Under the pieces are notes generated by a model, which worked only from the letters and a program-made list of their open reading frames with translations, ran no database searches and was not told the origin of the DNA. DNA of 64,000 nucleotides from Blautia parvula (GTDB lineage Bacteria; Bacillota; Clostridia; Lachnospirales; Lachnospiraceae). The DNA lies in NCBI RefSeq assembly GCF_020215665.1, contig NZ_CP084061.1, positions 3,256,001-3,320,000 on the forward strand. Direction: 5' to 3'. Positions 23,854-32,635 of the stretch are shown here, piece by piece. Both the position numbers and the translations under genes were made by a program. Numbering within the stretch: position 1 is the first letter of the stretch; the number at the start of each line of letters is the position of its first letter.

Positions 23854-24042
23854 ATGAGCGGGGAGAAATATCTGTGTCCCTGTTTTAAGGTCACAAAAAA
23901 AGATATCAAGGAGGCCATAAAGGATGGTGCCTCCTCCTTCAAAGAAGTGCGGAAAATGACCAAAGCCGGAAAAGGCTGCGGCCACTGCCAGTGCAAGGTA
24001 AAAAAGTACGCAAAGAAACAGCTGAAAAAACACGCGTCCTGA
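23854..24042 (+). CDS. Bfd-like [2Fe-2S] ferredoxin (bacterioferritin-associated type)
   Basis: A 62-residue protein with the BFD [2Fe-2S] motif: CPC at residues 9-11 and CGHC about 34 residues later (GKGCGHCQC), matching the CXC-X31-35-CXXC pattern. The C-terminus is very lysine-rich (KVKKYAKKQLKKH), suited to docking on an acidic surface such as ferritin. Bacterioferritin-associated ferredoxins donate electrons to free iron from the core. A longer frame beginning at 23776 lies inside the ferritin gene and is not credible; the ATG at 23854 begins one base after the ferritin stop. One extra cysteine follows CGHC (CQC). Confidence 0.88.
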   Translation: MSGEKYLCPCFKVTKKDIKEAIKDGASSFKEVRKMTKAGKGCGHCQCKVKKYAKKQLKKHAS

Positions 24043-24060
24043 ATACTGACGCGCATACAA

Positions 24061-24107
24061 AATGCCTGCCGGGTCAAGACAATTCGTCTGTCGCCCCGGC
24101 AGGCATT
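24061..24107. terminator. Terminator between ferritin-bfd and yeiH
   Basis: Thirteen-base arms AATGCCTGCCGGG and CCCGGCAGGCATT with a small GAC/GTC hairpin in the loop lie between two converging genes. T content after the stem is moderate. Confidence 0.8.
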
Positions 24108-24111
24108 CTTC

Positions 24112-25143
24112 TTACCATATTCCTAGTATTTTCTGCATAACCAGACTCACACATGTGATCCCGGCCCAGCAGCAGGCGCCCATGAAGATTGGCTTTCCGC
24201 CTGTTTTTATAAGTTTCACCACATTGGTGTTCAGTCCGATTGCACCCATTGCCATGACAATGAAAAATTTGCTCAGCGTCTTCAGAGGACTGAAGATCCC
24301 CGCCGGGACACCAAAGTACACAGCGACCGTGGTGATAACAGAAGCTGCTACAAAGTAAAGGATAAAGAAAGGAAATATTTTTCTTAATTCAACACTGTTC
24401 CCTTCCTCCTCTTCCAAATTCTTTGTACGTATTACTGCCAGCACCAGGGTAATGGGAATGATGGCAAGGGTTCTTGTCAGCTTCACGGTCACAGCCTTGT
24501 CAAGCGTGGCATTACCCAGATTATAAAGGGAATCCCAGGTAGATGCAGCGGCTGTTACAGAAGAAGTATCATTGACAGCCGTCCCCGCGAAAATTCCGAA
24601 AGCTTCCCCGCTGTGCGTATCAAATCCGATCAAAGCTCCAAACGCAGGAAAGAGAACTGCCGCCAGAATATTGAATAGGAAGATAACGGAGATGGCCTGG
24701 GCCACTTCCTCGTCATCCGCGTCAATAACAGGCGCTGTAGCAGCAATGGCTGAACCGCCGCATATGGATGAACCAACCCCTACTAAAGTGGAAATTTTTC
24801 CGGGAATTTTCATAACCCTGTGCAGCACATAAGCGATAACCAGCGATGTGGTAATGGTGGATAAGATAATAGGAAGAGATTGTTTCCCCGTCTTCAGAAC
24901 AACTGTGAGATTCATCCCAAATCCCAGAAGGATCACTGCATACTGCAGAATTTTTTTTGATGTAAAGGTAATACCGGGCTGCAAATCCGTCTTATCCTTC
25001 AGAAAGTGTGTTACTACCATTCCCAACAAAATGGCACAAACCGGACCGCCCACCACAGGGACCAGTTTTCCCAGATACCAGCCTGCTGCTGCAATGACCA
25101 GACAGAGCAGCAGGCCTTTCCAATTCTTTTTCACAAAATTCAT
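24112..25143 (-). CDS. yeiH: YeiH/UPF0324 family putative sulfate/sulfite exporter
   Basis: A 343-residue membrane protein with about ten helices. It matches the YeiH (PSE, putative sulfate exporter) family: an N-terminal [15 protein letters not shown] helix, [15 protein letters not shown], and the conserved [17 protein letters not shown] loop near residue 130, followed by [12 protein letters not shown]. Members have been linked to export of sulfate/sulfite or taurine-derived sulfur, but direct proof is limited. It is divergent from a LysR regulator, the usual arrangement for yeiH. Since asrABC sulfite reductase lies 20 kb away, sulfite handling is a plausible theme. Confidence 0.85.
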   Translation of the reverse strand: MNFVKKNWKGLLLCLVIAAAGWYLGKLVPVVGGPVCAILLGMVVTHFLKDKTDLQPGITFTSKKILQYAVILLGFGMNLTVVLKTGKQSLPIILSTITTSLVIAYVLHRVMKIPGKISTLVGVGSSICGGSAIAATAPVIDADDEEVAQAISVIFLFNILAAVLFPAFGALIGFDTHSGEAFGIFAGTAVNDTSSVTAAASTWDSLYNLGNATLDKAVTVKLTRTLAIIPITLVLAVIRTKNLEEEEGNSVELRKIFPFFILYFVAASVITTVAVYFGVPAGIFSPLKTLSKFFIVMAMGAIGLNTNVVKLIKTGGKPIFMGACCWAGITCVSLVMQKILGIW

Positions 25144-25280
25144 ACTTCCTTTCTCCTTTTAGCATTTTCTTTGGTATATCTTACCATGTTCTTATGATAA
25201 ATAAAAATTATTTATATTTATTTTTCTATAAAAATACTTTATACTATAACCAGAATATATTTTTAGAGGGGGATAAGAAA

Positions 25281-26156
25281 ATGCAGGATTTTCGTATGGA
25301 AACGTTTTTAACCGTATGCGAAGAATTGAATTATACACGTGCAGCCCATAAGCTTGGTCTGACACAGCCGGCTGTTTCTCAGCACATCCATTTTCTGGAA
25401 GAGTCCTACGGAACACACCTTTTCACCATACAGGGCCGGAAATTATATCTGACGGAGGCCGGAAAGCTTCTCCACGCCTCTGCCCAGACCATGAAAAACG
25501 ATGAATCTCATCTCCGCCGCAGGCTCAGAAATGCGCAGCAGCCCAAAAAAGAATACCATTTCGGCGCCACTCTCACCGTAGCCGAATATATCCTTCCCGA
25601 GAAGATAACGAAAATCTTAAGCGATGACAAGGGCTGCCGCATGAAGATCACGGTCCAGAATACAAGAGAGCTGCTGCGCCAGATCGATACAGGGGTCATT
25701 GACTTCGCCGTGGTGGAAGGCTCTTTTCCCAAGGAAGAATACGACTTCCTGCCCTACAGCAAAGAGCCTTATATTGCTGTATGCGCCGCGGACTTTCCCC
25801 TTCCCAAGTGTCCCTGCGTTTTAGAGGACCTGCTGCCCTACACCCTGATCACCCGGGAAAAAGGTTCCGGCAGCAGGGATATCCTGGAGTCCATCCTGGC
25901 ACAGCAGAACTTAAGGCTCGCTGACTTTGCCCGCGTGGTGGAATACGGCAGCATCGGCGCCATCAAGCGTCTGACCGCTTCCGGGTGCGGCATCACTTTT
26001 CTGTACAAAAAAGCCGCGGAACATGAGCTCCGCAGCCGAAAATTAAAAGAGATCAAATTACAGGAATTCCACCTGCTGCACGGACTTAACTTTGTGTTCC
26101 GCAAAGATACCATTTTCCGGGAGGAATACGCCCAGCTCTATTCCCTCCTGAAATGA
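25281..26156 (+). CDS. LysR-family regulator (CysL/YeiE-like)
   Basis: A 291-residue LysR-type regulator. N-terminal HTH: METFLTVCEELNYTRAAHKLGLTQPAVSQHI; the C-terminal part is a periplasmic-binding-protein-like effector domain (residues about 90-290) with ATLTVAEYILP at its start, as in CysL/YeiE. The ATG at 25281 follows GAGGGGGATAAG; the open frame upstream is AT-rich non-coding DNA. It is divergent from yeiH across 137 bases, so it most likely activates yeiH in response to a sulfur compound. The gene ends 11 bases from the converging FUSC gene with no terminator between. Confidence 0.88.
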   Translation: MQDFRMETFLTVCEELNYTRAAHKLGLTQPAVSQHIHFLEESYGTHLFTIQGRKLYLTEAGKLLHASAQTMKNDESHLRRRLRNAQQPKKEYHFGATLTVAEYILPEKITKILSDDKGCRMKITVQNTRELLRQIDTGVIDFAVVEGSFPKEEYDFLPYSKEPYIAVCAADFPLPKCPCVLEDLLPYTLITREKGSGSRDILESILAQQNLRLADFARVVEYGSIGAIKRLTASGCGITFLYKKAAEHELRSRKLKEIKLQEFHLLHGLNFVFRKDTIFREEYAQLYSLLK

Positions 26157-26167
26157 GAAGAACACAC

Positions 26168-27241
26168 TTATGCCGCATCCGCGGATTCCGTTCCCCGGGA
26201 GATACGTTCCGCCGCACAGCATACCTTTTCAAACACAAAATCAAACACCAGACCATATACCACGCCGAACAGGTTATTTGCCAGCCTCAGCGCCATGGAC
26301 CCTGTCATGCCGAACATTCCCGTAGCCATGGCAAGGGCCCCGAAGGAGTTGAACACTGTCTGCCACAGATAGGTTGCCGAGAATCCCACACCAACGCCGC
26401 CCAGCATACCGATACAGCCGTAAAAGCTCTCCGGCAGCACCGCGCACAGCCCGAAAAACAGAACACACCCAATGGCATTTCCCGGAAAACGGTATTTGAA
26501 CCGATCGAGCAGATCCTTCCGGAAAGGCTGGATAATGGACATCATGGCAAATCCCGCCCACATCACTCTCGGAAGATGCAGGAGCTGCGCAAAAAACATG
26601 CCGGAGGAGATGCCAAGGGCCATGCGGAGCTGCCATTTCGTCCTGGCTGATGAAAGGGCAAATTCCCCCAGCAGATCCCTCAGTCCCCTCTTATAGGTAA
26701 TCTCCCTGTGGTTTCTGTAAAAGACAAGCGCAGTCAGCAGTGCGCCCAATGCCAGCGCAAGGACCCGCATGAAATACGCATGTCCGGACACATCATTTCC
26801 CTGAAGCAGCAGATACCCCAGAACCCAGGTAGCGTGATTGGCCATGATAATGTTGTGGCATCCCAGCGTAAGGAGCAGAAGCAAAAAGACAAAATCCAGT
26901 AAAAACGCCCATCCCGCCGGCACCATATGGGTCAGCCTCGGCCCCACGGCCAGAACGGCAAACAAAATGACAATAACCCCCATACCGTGAGAGGCTTTGA
27001 TTCCCAGATCCGCGGACCGGAACACCATCACGGTAAGCAGCACTACCACCCCGGCCACACTGTTGTCCTCCCCGAATATCTTTGTATAAGCTGTGACAAA
27101 TGCCATGCAGAATGCAAGCGTCAGAAATACTTTGAAAACATAGATGAGAAGATGCCTTCTCTTTTCCCTGCTGTCTTTACTGTTCCGGATCAGTGCCTTT
27201 GAACCGGCCTGATTCAACTGTAGTTCCTGATAAATACTCAA
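26168..27241 (-). CDS. FUSC-family membrane protein (aromatic acid/efflux type)
   Basis: A 357-residue protein with two blocks of hydrophobic helices (residues about 35-170 and 215-340), the pattern of the FUSC/fusaric-acid-resistance-like family, including a central RMALGISSGMFFAQLL and a VMWAGFAMMSIIQP segment. The family covers AaeB-type efflux of aromatic acids and several uncharacterised transporters. It is the second gene after a MarR regulator (30-base gap), the usual arrangement for drug or phenolic-acid export under MarR control. Substrate unknown. Confidence 0.78.
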   Translation of the reverse strand: MSIYQELQLNQAGSKALIRNSKDSREKRRHLLIYVFKVFLTLAFCMAFVTAYTKIFGEDNSVAGVVVLLTVMVFRSADLGIKASHGMGVIVILFAVLAVGPRLTHMVPAGWAFLLDFVFLLLLLTLGCHNIIMANHATWVLGYLLLQGNDVSGHAYFMRVLALALGALLTALVFYRNHREITYKRGLRDLLGEFALSSARTKWQLRMALGISSGMFFAQLLHLPRVMWAGFAMMSIIQPFRKDLLDRFKYRFPGNAIGCVLFFGLCAVLPESFYGCIGMLGGVGVGFSATYLWQTVFNSFGALAMATGMFGMTGSMALRLANNLFGVVYGLVFDFVFEKVCCAAERISRGTESADAA

Positions 27242-27271
27242 ATGATCAACTCCCTGAATGATTGATTTCTG

Positions 27272-27718
27272 TTATTGTTTCATTTCCCCGGATTCCCCTG
27301 CCTGATGGTTCACCAGGCGGATCAGCTCCATAAGCCGGGCAAAGTTCTCCTCCCCGGCCCTGCGCCTCATGGAATACAGGGGTTCCAGATAATACTTATA
27401 TGTGTGATCCAGCTCCTCCCGCCCTTTCTCTGTGATACACAGATAATAACTGCGGTGGTCTGCTGCACACGCCTCTTTCTCCAGAAATTCCTTTCTGCAG
27501 AGGCTATCCACCAGACGGCTGACTACCGGCTTGCTGATACCCATCCCTGCGCAGAGCATATGGGATGTAAGTTTCTCCCCGGAGAGCGCCACCCTGGAGA
27601 GCAGATCCAGTTCCTGTGCAGAGGAGATCCCGCCTTTTTTTGCCCGCCTTACATGCAGACTGCAAAAAAGCCTGATATCCTGCATTCTCTCCATCATTTC
27701 TATCCAGTCGTATTCCAT
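27272..27718 (-). CDS. MarR-family transcriptional regulator
   Basis: A 148-residue winged-helix protein: LDLLSRVALSGEKLTSHMLCAGMGISKPVVSRLVDSLCRKEFL is the MarR HTH, followed by the wing DHRSYYLCITEKGREELD with the family's D-x-R-x-x-x-x-x-x-T. The ATG follows AGGAGAG. Two related inverted repeats overlap its promoter, so it probably represses itself and the downstream FUSC exporter and is released by a phenolic or toxic ligand. Confidence 0.9.
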   Translation of the reverse strand: MEYDWIEMMERMQDIRLFCSLHVRRAKKGGISSAQELDLLSRVALSGEKLTSHMLCAGMGISKPVVSRLVDSLCRKEFLEKEACAADHRSYYLCITEKGREELDHTYKYYLEPLYSMRRRAGEENFARLMELIRLVNHQAGESGEMKQ

Positions 27719-27767
27719 TTTTCTCTCTCCTGTATACGAATTTGTGAAATGTCCCTGTGGTTCTATT

Positions 27768-27828
27768 TAGTTAACATTATTAACTATCCAGATATACTAC
27801 GCCAAATAGTTCATTTTGTCAACTATTT
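27768..27828 (-). promoter_or_regulatory. marR promoter with two operator-like inverted repeats
   Basis: On the minus strand a consensus -35 TTGACA (27817-27822), 17-base spacer and -10 TAGTAT (27794-27799). AAATAGTT/AACTATTT (27804-27828) covers the -35 and spacer, and TAGTTAA/TTAACTA (27768-27786) covers the start region. Both share a TAGTT half-site, consistent with autorepression. Confidence 0.75.
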
Positions 27829-27842
27829 CCAGACATTTTATA

Positions 27843-28712
27843 TTACAGCGTCACCTGCATATCCTTAAATTCCTTTGGCGATATCCCATACTCTTTCTTA
27901 AATGCCCGGTAAAAGCTGGAGTAATCCCCGAACCCGAACATGGGATACACCTCACTGATCCCCACATCCCCCAGTATGGCATCCCTGCAGGCGGACAACC
28001 TTTTTTTGGTGATATACTGGTGGATGGACAGTCCCGTACTGTCCTTAAACACATGGGCTATATGGTACTTGCTCACATAAAACTGCTTCGCCAGATTCTC
28101 CAGGGACAAATCCCCATCCAGATTTTCTTCTATATAATCAGCCAGCCCCTGATACAGGTTCAGCTCCTCCCGCTCACTCTTCGGATAATTCTGTTCATGG
28201 ACGATTCTGTTCAAGTGCAGGATCAGGTCATTGACACACAGGGATATCTTCGCCTCCCTGCCAAACCGTTTGGAGCGCATTTCATCAATAAGCCCGAAGA
28301 CTTTAGAGCGGATGGTATTGAAAATCACCACATCCGTATGAAAAATGTAATTCTTCGTCACCTTTACATGCTGCATCAGATAGGCATAATCCGATGAAAT
28401 TTCCATAAGACTGTTGCAGTATTCTTCCGTGATCCAGAATACAAAACGGCGGTATGGAAGCTCCTGGTCCCGAATCACAGCGTGGTGCCGCGCTTTCGGA
28501 GGTATCAGTACAATATCCCCCTGCCTCATGGAATACTCCTTCCCCTCGATGATCATACCCACATTCCCCTCCAGGAAAAAATAAAATTCATAGTAGTCAT
28601 GCGCATGGTCCTTTACCTGGGACAGATAAAAATCACTGTAATAATAGACCTCAAAATCTTTGGAAAGCATATACTGCCTGGTGCTGAACGCTGTCTGCAG
28701 ATTTTTTTTCAC
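27843..28712 (-). CDS. AraC-family regulator with cupin sensor
   Basis: A 289-residue regulator: an N-terminal cupin (HDYYEFYFFLEG, then GDIVLIPPKARHHA) that binds a sugar-type ligand and a C-terminal pair of AraC HTH motifs (SLENLAKQFYVSKYHIAHVFK and ISEVYPMFGFGDYSSFYRAFKKEYG, with SPKEF). A GTG at 28712 with GGAGG eight bases upstream is the preferred start; the in-frame ATG at 28730 has no ribosome binding site. It is divergent from uxuA and its partner dehydrogenase, and is the likely activator of that hexuronate operon. Confidence 0.88.
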   Translation of the reverse strand: MKKNLQTAFSTRQYMLSKDFEVYYYSDFYLSQVKDHAHDYYEFYFFLEGNVGMIIEGKEYSMRQGDIVLIPPKARHHAVIRDQELPYRRFVFWITEEYCNSLMEISSDYAYLMQHVKVTKNYIFHTDVVIFNTIRSKVFGLIDEMRSKRFGREAKISLCVNDLILHLNRIVHEQNYPKSEREELNLYQGLADYIEENLDGDLSLENLAKQFYVSKYHIAHVFKDSTGLSIHQYITKKRLSACRDAILGDVGISEVYPMFGFGDYSSFYRAFKKEYGISPKEFKDMQVTL

Positions 28713-28787
28713 ACCTGTCACCTCCGTCATTTTTTATAGATTATCACGAAACCGCAACTTTTGCAATGTAAACAACAAATCAGTCAA

Positions 28788-28815
28788 TTGGCTTTTTCTC
28801 TGCAGTAATTATAAT
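28788..28815 (+). promoter_or_regulatory. Promoter of the uxuA operon
   Basis: TTGGCT (28788-28793), 16-base spacer, TATAAT (28810-28815), about 55 bases before the uxuA start. The weak -35 suits control by an activator such as the divergent AraC protein. Confidence 0.6.
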
Positions 28816-28870
28816 AATAGATAACAAAGTAAATGAATCCCAAGCGGAAAAGAGAAAGGATACAAAAACT

Positions 28871-29938
28871 ATGGAAATGACATTAAGATGGTATGGTTCT
28901 AAATTTGACACAGTGACTCTGAAACAGATTCGCCAGATCCCAGGTGTGACAGGGGTTATCACCACTCTTTACGACACACAGCCGGGCGAAGTATGGAGCA
29001 GGGAACGCATCGCTGCCCTGAAAGAGGAAGTTGCCGCATCAGGCCTTCACATTTCCGGTATCGAGAGCGTCAACATCCATGATGCCATCAAGACAGGCTC
29101 TCCGGAGAGAGACATGTACATTGACAACTATATCGAAACTCTGGAAAACCTGGGAAAAGAAGATATCCATCTGGTATGCTACAACTTCATGCCTGTCTTT
29201 GACTGGACCAGAACAGAGCTGGCACGTGTAAGACCGGACGGCTCCACAGTTCTTGCGTACACACAGGAAGCGGTTGACGCCCTTGACCCGGAGAACATGT
29301 TTGAATCCATCGCAGGCGACACCAACGGCACGATCATGCCGGGCTGGGAGCCGGAGCGTATGGCTAAGATCAAAGAGCTGTTCGACATGTACAAAGACAT
29401 TGACGACGAAAAATTATTCGAGAACCTGAAATACTTCCTGGAGCGCATCATGCCGGTCTGCAACAAATACGACATCAATATGGCAATCCATCCCGATGAT
29501 CCTGCATGGAGCGTATTCGGCCTTCCGCGTATCATCATCAACAAAGCCAACATCCTGCGCATGATGGCAATGGTGGATGACCCGCACAACGGCGTTACCT
29601 TCTGCTCCGGTTCCTACGGCACCAACCTGGAAAATGACCTGCCGGATATGATCCGTTCCTTAAAAGGCAGAATCCATTTTGCACATGTGCGTAACCTGAA
29701 ATTCAACTCTCCTACAGATTTTGAGGAGGCTGCCCATCTTTCCACAGACGGAACCTTTGATATGTATGAGATCATGAAAGCACTCTACGACATCGGATTT
29801 GAAGGACCTGTCCGCCCTGACCATGGCCGCATGATCTGGGACGAAGTGGCAATGCCGGGTTACGGCCTCTATGACAGAGCACTGGGCGCTACTTACTTAA
29901 ACGGACTCTGGGAAGCAATCGTGAAAGGAGCAAGATAG
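28871..29938 (+). CDS. uxuA: Mannonate dehydratase
   Basis: A 355-residue TIM-barrel enzyme converting D-mannonate to 2-keto-3-deoxygluconate in hexuronate breakdown. It begins MTLRWYGSKFDTVTLKQIRQIPGVTGVITTLYD, typical of UxuA, and carries the metal-ligand segments AIHPDDPAW, FCSGSYG, IHFAHVRN and RPDHGR (with Mn/Fe-binding His, Cys and Asp). The length is close to the family norm. The ATG follows AAAGGAT. Codon use and expression signals look strong. The partner dehydrogenase starts two bases after the stop, so the two form a UxuAB pair under the divergent AraC regulator. Confidence 0.95.
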   Translation: MEMTLRWYGSKFDTVTLKQIRQIPGVTGVITTLYDTQPGEVWSRERIAALKEEVAASGLHISGIESVNIHDAIKTGSPERDMYIDNYIETLENLGKEDIHLVCYNFMPVFDWTRTELARVRPDGSTVLAYTQEAVDALDPENMFESIAGDTNGTIMPGWEPERMAKIKELFDMYKDIDDEKLFENLKYFLERIMPVCNKYDINMAIHPDDPAWSVFGLPRIIINKANILRMMAMVDDPHNGVTFCSGSYGTNLENDLPDMIRSLKGRIHFAHVRNLKFNSPTDFEEAAHLSTDGTFDMYEIMKALYDIGFEGPVRPDHGRMIWDEVAMPGYGLYDRALGATYLNGLWEAIVKGAR

Positions 29939-29940
29939 TC

Positions 29941-31551
29941 ATGCAGGTAAATGAACTGGGTTTAAAAAACAGAGAACAGTGGGAATGTAAAGGCTATTCC
30001 CTTCCGAAATTCGACAGAGCAGCCGTAACGGAAAAGACCATGGAAAATCCGTTCTGGGTCCACTTCGGCGCCGGCAACATTTTCCGCGCCTTTCAGGCAA
30101 ATGTGGTGCAGAACCTTTTAAATGAAGGCGTTCTGGACCGCGGCCTGGTAGTTGCAGAGGGATTTGACTATGAGATCATAGAGAAAATGAACCGTCCCCA
30201 CGACGGCTACAATATCCTTGTGACTTTAAAAGCAAACGGCTCTGTAGAGAAAACCGTTGTGGGCAGTGTTGTGGAATCTCTCACCGTTGACTCCGAGAAT
30301 GACACGGACTTCAACCGTCTGCGTGAGATCTTCAAAAAAGACTCCCTGCAGATGGCCAGCTTCACCATCACAGAGAAAGGTTACAGCCTTGTTAACGGAA
30401 AAGGTGAGATGCTCCCCTCTGTTGTGGCTGACATGGAAAAAGGCCCGGAAAAACCGGAGAGCTACATCGGCAAAGTGGTAAGCCTTCTGTACACCAGATT
30501 CCAGGCAGGCGAAAAGCCTATCGCTATGGTGAGCATGGACAACTGCTCCCACAACGGAAGCAAACTCCACGACGCAGTCTTCGCATTTGCTGATAAATGG
30601 TCAAAGACGGGCCTGACAGACAAAGCCTTTGTGGACTATATCGAGAACCCGGCTAAAGTCTCCTTCCCCTGGTCCATGATCGACAAGATCACTCCCAGAC
30701 CTGACCCGTCCGTGGAAGAGATCCTGAAAAAAGACGGCGTGGAAGAATTAGAGCCGGTGGTAACCTCTAAGAACACCTATGTGGCTCCCTTCGTAAACGC
30801 AGAGGAATGCCAGTACCTGGTCATCGAGGATGCCTTCCCCAACGGAAGACCCGAGCTTGAAAAAGGCGGCCTGATCTTCACCACCCGTGAGACCGTTGAC
30901 AAGGTGGAGAAGATGAAAGTCTGCACCTGCTTAAATCCTCTGCACACCGCCCTTGCCGTATTCGGCTGCATTCTGGGATATGACCTGATCTCCAAAGAGA
31001 TGAAGGACGAGACCCTGAAGAAGCTGGTAGAGGGCATCGGCTACGCAGAAGGCCTGCCGGTTGTTATAAACCCGGGCATTCTGGACCCCAAAGAGTTCAT
31101 TGACACGGTACTTGGTGTCCGTATCCCGAACCCGTTCATGCCGGATACCCCGCAGCGTATTGCCACAGATACTTCCCAGAAGCTGGCGATCCGTTTCGGT
31201 GAGACCATCAAGGCATATCAGGCCTCCCCCAAGCTGCATGTATCAGACCTGAAGCTGATCCCCCTTGTATTCGCAGGATGGTTCCGCTATCTGATGGGTG
31301 TGGATGACAACGGCAATGCTTTTGAATTAAGTCCGGACCCGCTTCTGGATACCGTACGCCCCTACGTTGCAGACGTAAAACTGGGCGAGGCCGTGGATGC
31401 GGAAAAACTGCTGAAACCGGTTCTGGAAAATGAAAAGATCTTCGGTGTGAACCTCTATGATGTGGGCATGGCTGACACTGTATGCAGTTACTTCTCACAG
31501 ATGACAGCCGGTACAGGCGCTGTCCGCAGCACACTGGAAAAATACGTTTAA
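29941..31551 (+). CDS. uxuB: Fructuronate reductase-type mannitol dehydrogenase family protein
   Basis: A 536-residue member of the polyol-specific long-chain dehydrogenase family (mannitol dehydrogenase, UxuB, UxaB). The N-terminal Rossmann region has HFGAGNIFRAFQ, and the catalytic region has KVCTCLNPLHTALAVFG with the family lysine-asparagine-histidine set. In this position it most likely reduces D-fructuronate to D-mannonate with NADH, feeding UxuA, although mannitol-type activity cannot be excluded. It is immediately downstream of uxuA and ends at a strong terminator. Confidence 0.88.
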   Translation: MQVNELGLKNREQWECKGYSLPKFDRAAVTEKTMENPFWVHFGAGNIFRAFQANVVQNLLNEGVLDRGLVVAEGFDYEIIEKMNRPHDGYNILVTLKANGSVEKTVVGSVVESLTVDSENDTDFNRLREIFKKDSLQMASFTITEKGYSLVNGKGEMLPSVVADMEKGPEKPESYIGKVVSLLYTRFQAGEKPIAMVSMDNCSHNGSKLHDAVFAFADKWSKTGLTDKAFVDYIENPAKVSFPWSMIDKITPRPDPSVEEILKKDGVEELEPVVTSKNTYVAPFVNAEECQYLVIEDAFPNGRPELEKGGLIFTTRETVDKVEKMKVCTCLNPLHTALAVFGCILGYDLISKEMKDETLKKLVEGIGYAEGLPVVINPGILDPKEFIDTVLGVRIPNPFMPDTPQRIATDTSQKLAIRFGETIKAYQASPKLHVSDLKLIPLVFAGWFRYLMGVDDNGNAFELSPDPLLDTVRPYVADVKLGEAVDAEKLLKPVLENEKIFGVNLYDVGMADTVCSYFSQMTAGTGAVRSTLEKYV

Positions 31552-31558
31552 AACCCTT

Positions 31559-31593
31559 CGGGGCTGCACGAATCCTCCGCTCGTGCAGCCCCG
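31559..31593 (+). terminator. Terminator of the uxu operon
   Basis: Thirteen-base arms CGGGGCTGCACGA and TCGTGCAGCCCCG around a nine-base loop, followed by ATTTTTTCTTTT. Confidence 0.95.
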
Positions 31594-31607
31594 ATTTTTT
31601 CTTTTAT

Positions 31608-31967
31608 TTAGTATACTTCCGCTCCAAACGGCATAAGTGCCAGCTTGGCGATTTTAAAATGCTGCATTCCAAAAGGAATACCTACCACTGTGACACAGAG
31701 CAAAAAGCCGATCAGCAGAGATTCCAGAGCCAGGGGGATTCCTGTCACTATCATCCAGATGACATTGAGAAGCAGGGAGCCTGCCCCTCCGCCGTACTGC
31801 ACTTCCTTCCCAAAAGGAAAAAAAGCCAGTGCAGCAAACTTAAAACACTGCATTCCCACAGGAATACCTACTATCGTGACACACCACAAAAGCCCTGCCA
31901 GACACCAGCTCAGCCCGCTGATACAGCCGCCGAACACAAACCACAGTACATTTCCAAGACATCCCAT
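31608..31967 (-). CDS. YccF-family membrane protein
   Basis: A 119-residue membrane protein made of two repeats of the YccF (DUF307) unit: in each, a hydrophobic helix is followed by C-V-T-(I/V)-V-G-I-P-(V/F)-G-M-Q and a PFG(K/A)EV end (WCVTIVGIPVGMQ and LCVTVVGIPFGMQ). Function is unknown; members are inner-membrane proteins of about this size. The ATG follows GGAGGGAATT. It is the second gene of an operon whose leader holds a yybP-ykoY-type manganese riboswitch, so a role in metal homeostasis or envelope adaptation is suggested (inference). Confidence 0.85.
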   Translation of the reverse strand: MGCLGNVLWFVFGGCISGLSWCLAGLLWCVTIVGIPVGMQCFKFAALAFFPFGKEVQYGGGAGSLLLNVIWMIVTGIPLALESLLIGFLLCVTVVGIPFGMQHFKIAKLALMPFGAEVY

Positions 31968-31988
31968 ATAATTCCCTCCTATTCTATC

Positions 31989-32417
31989 TTATTCATTCAA
32001 CAGGTCTCTCAGCTCCCCGAGAATCGCTCTCACCCGCATGATCGCGTCATCCACCTGCTCTCTGGCATCATTGATCTTCTTCTGCACCAGATAGTCAGCC
32101 ACGATCCCATCAAAGAAGAAATCAGCAAAATTCAAAAATGAGCTGATGTCCATGCGCAGGTCAAGGGGAACCTGGACATCCCTAAGTTCTCTCTGGAAAA
32201 CAAGGAGCTGACTTTTTGCATCCTCCATATAAGCTGTGGCATCCGACATTTTTGAATGTTTTACCATGTCTGTGAAAAACCCGCCTCCCAGCATATCGAA
32301 GATTCCCCAGTTCTTTGCTCCCTGAAGCTTTTCTCTTGCATTTTCCAGGCTGTAAAGAGCCTTCTCACCTGCCGCTGCTGCTTCCTCAATCTCTCTTCTT
32401 CTCACTTCGTCTCTCAT
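31989..32417 (-). CDS. Conserved helical protein under a manganese-type riboswitch
   Basis: A 142-residue protein I cannot assign to a named family. It is almost all helical: a coiled N-terminus (EEAAAAGEKALYSLENAREKLQGA), a short glycine-rich stretch with a small aromatic core (NWGIFDMLGGGF), then TDMVKHSKMSDATAYMEDAK and a long C-terminal coil with acidic and basic heptads. No signal peptide or membrane helix is visible. The ATG follows GGAGGAAAAG. It lies 21 bases upstream of the YccF gene and directly behind the riboswitch and its terminator, making it the first gene controlled by that switch. Confidence 0.75.
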   Translation of the reverse strand: MRDEVRRREIEEAAAAGEKALYSLENAREKLQGAKNWGIFDMLGGGFFTDMVKHSKMSDATAYMEDAKSQLLVFQRELRDVQVPLDLRMDISSFLNFADFFFDGIVADYLVQKKINDAREQVDDAIMRVRAILGELRDLLNE

Positions 32418-32492
32418 TTTTCTTTTCCTCCATTTTTTCAGCCGGCTTTCCTGCGGCGGATATCTGGAAGGTGTGCTGAAAATAGATGGAAC

Positions 32493-32535
32493 TAAAAAAA
32501 GACCTCTATTATGACATCCGCCACAATAAAAGTCT
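32493..32535 (-). terminator. Riboswitch expression-platform terminator
   Basis: On the minus strand AGACTTTTATT pairs along its full length (with G-U pairs) with AATAGAGGTCT around a 14-base loop and is followed by seven T residues. Its 5' arm is the 3' strand of the aptamer's closing helix, the usual design of a transcriptional ON switch. Confidence 0.82.
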
Positions 32536-32626
32536 TGCTATCTCATTTGATACGGACACCTCTCGGTATCGGTTGACGATTTCAAACCCGTTCATCTCTG
32601 AACGTTCAGCTACTCCCTTTCGATTG
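32524..32626 (-). ncRNA. yybP-ykoY-type (manganese) riboswitch aptamer
   Basis: Read on the minus strand, the leader has the family's landmark segments in order: AAAGGGAGTAGC (canonical GGGGAGUA loop), an internal helical region with ATCGTCAACC, ACCGATACCGAGAGG, and the closing GAGATAGCAAGAC followed by TTTTATTG that pairs back to the 5' CAAT/AAAG side. This is the arrangement of RF00080 riboswitches, which bind Mn2+ and turn expression on. It lies between a consensus promoter and the gene at 32417, and overlaps the terminator described at 32493. A covariance-model search was not possible here. Confidence 0.82.
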
Positions 32627-32635
32627 CTTGTATAG

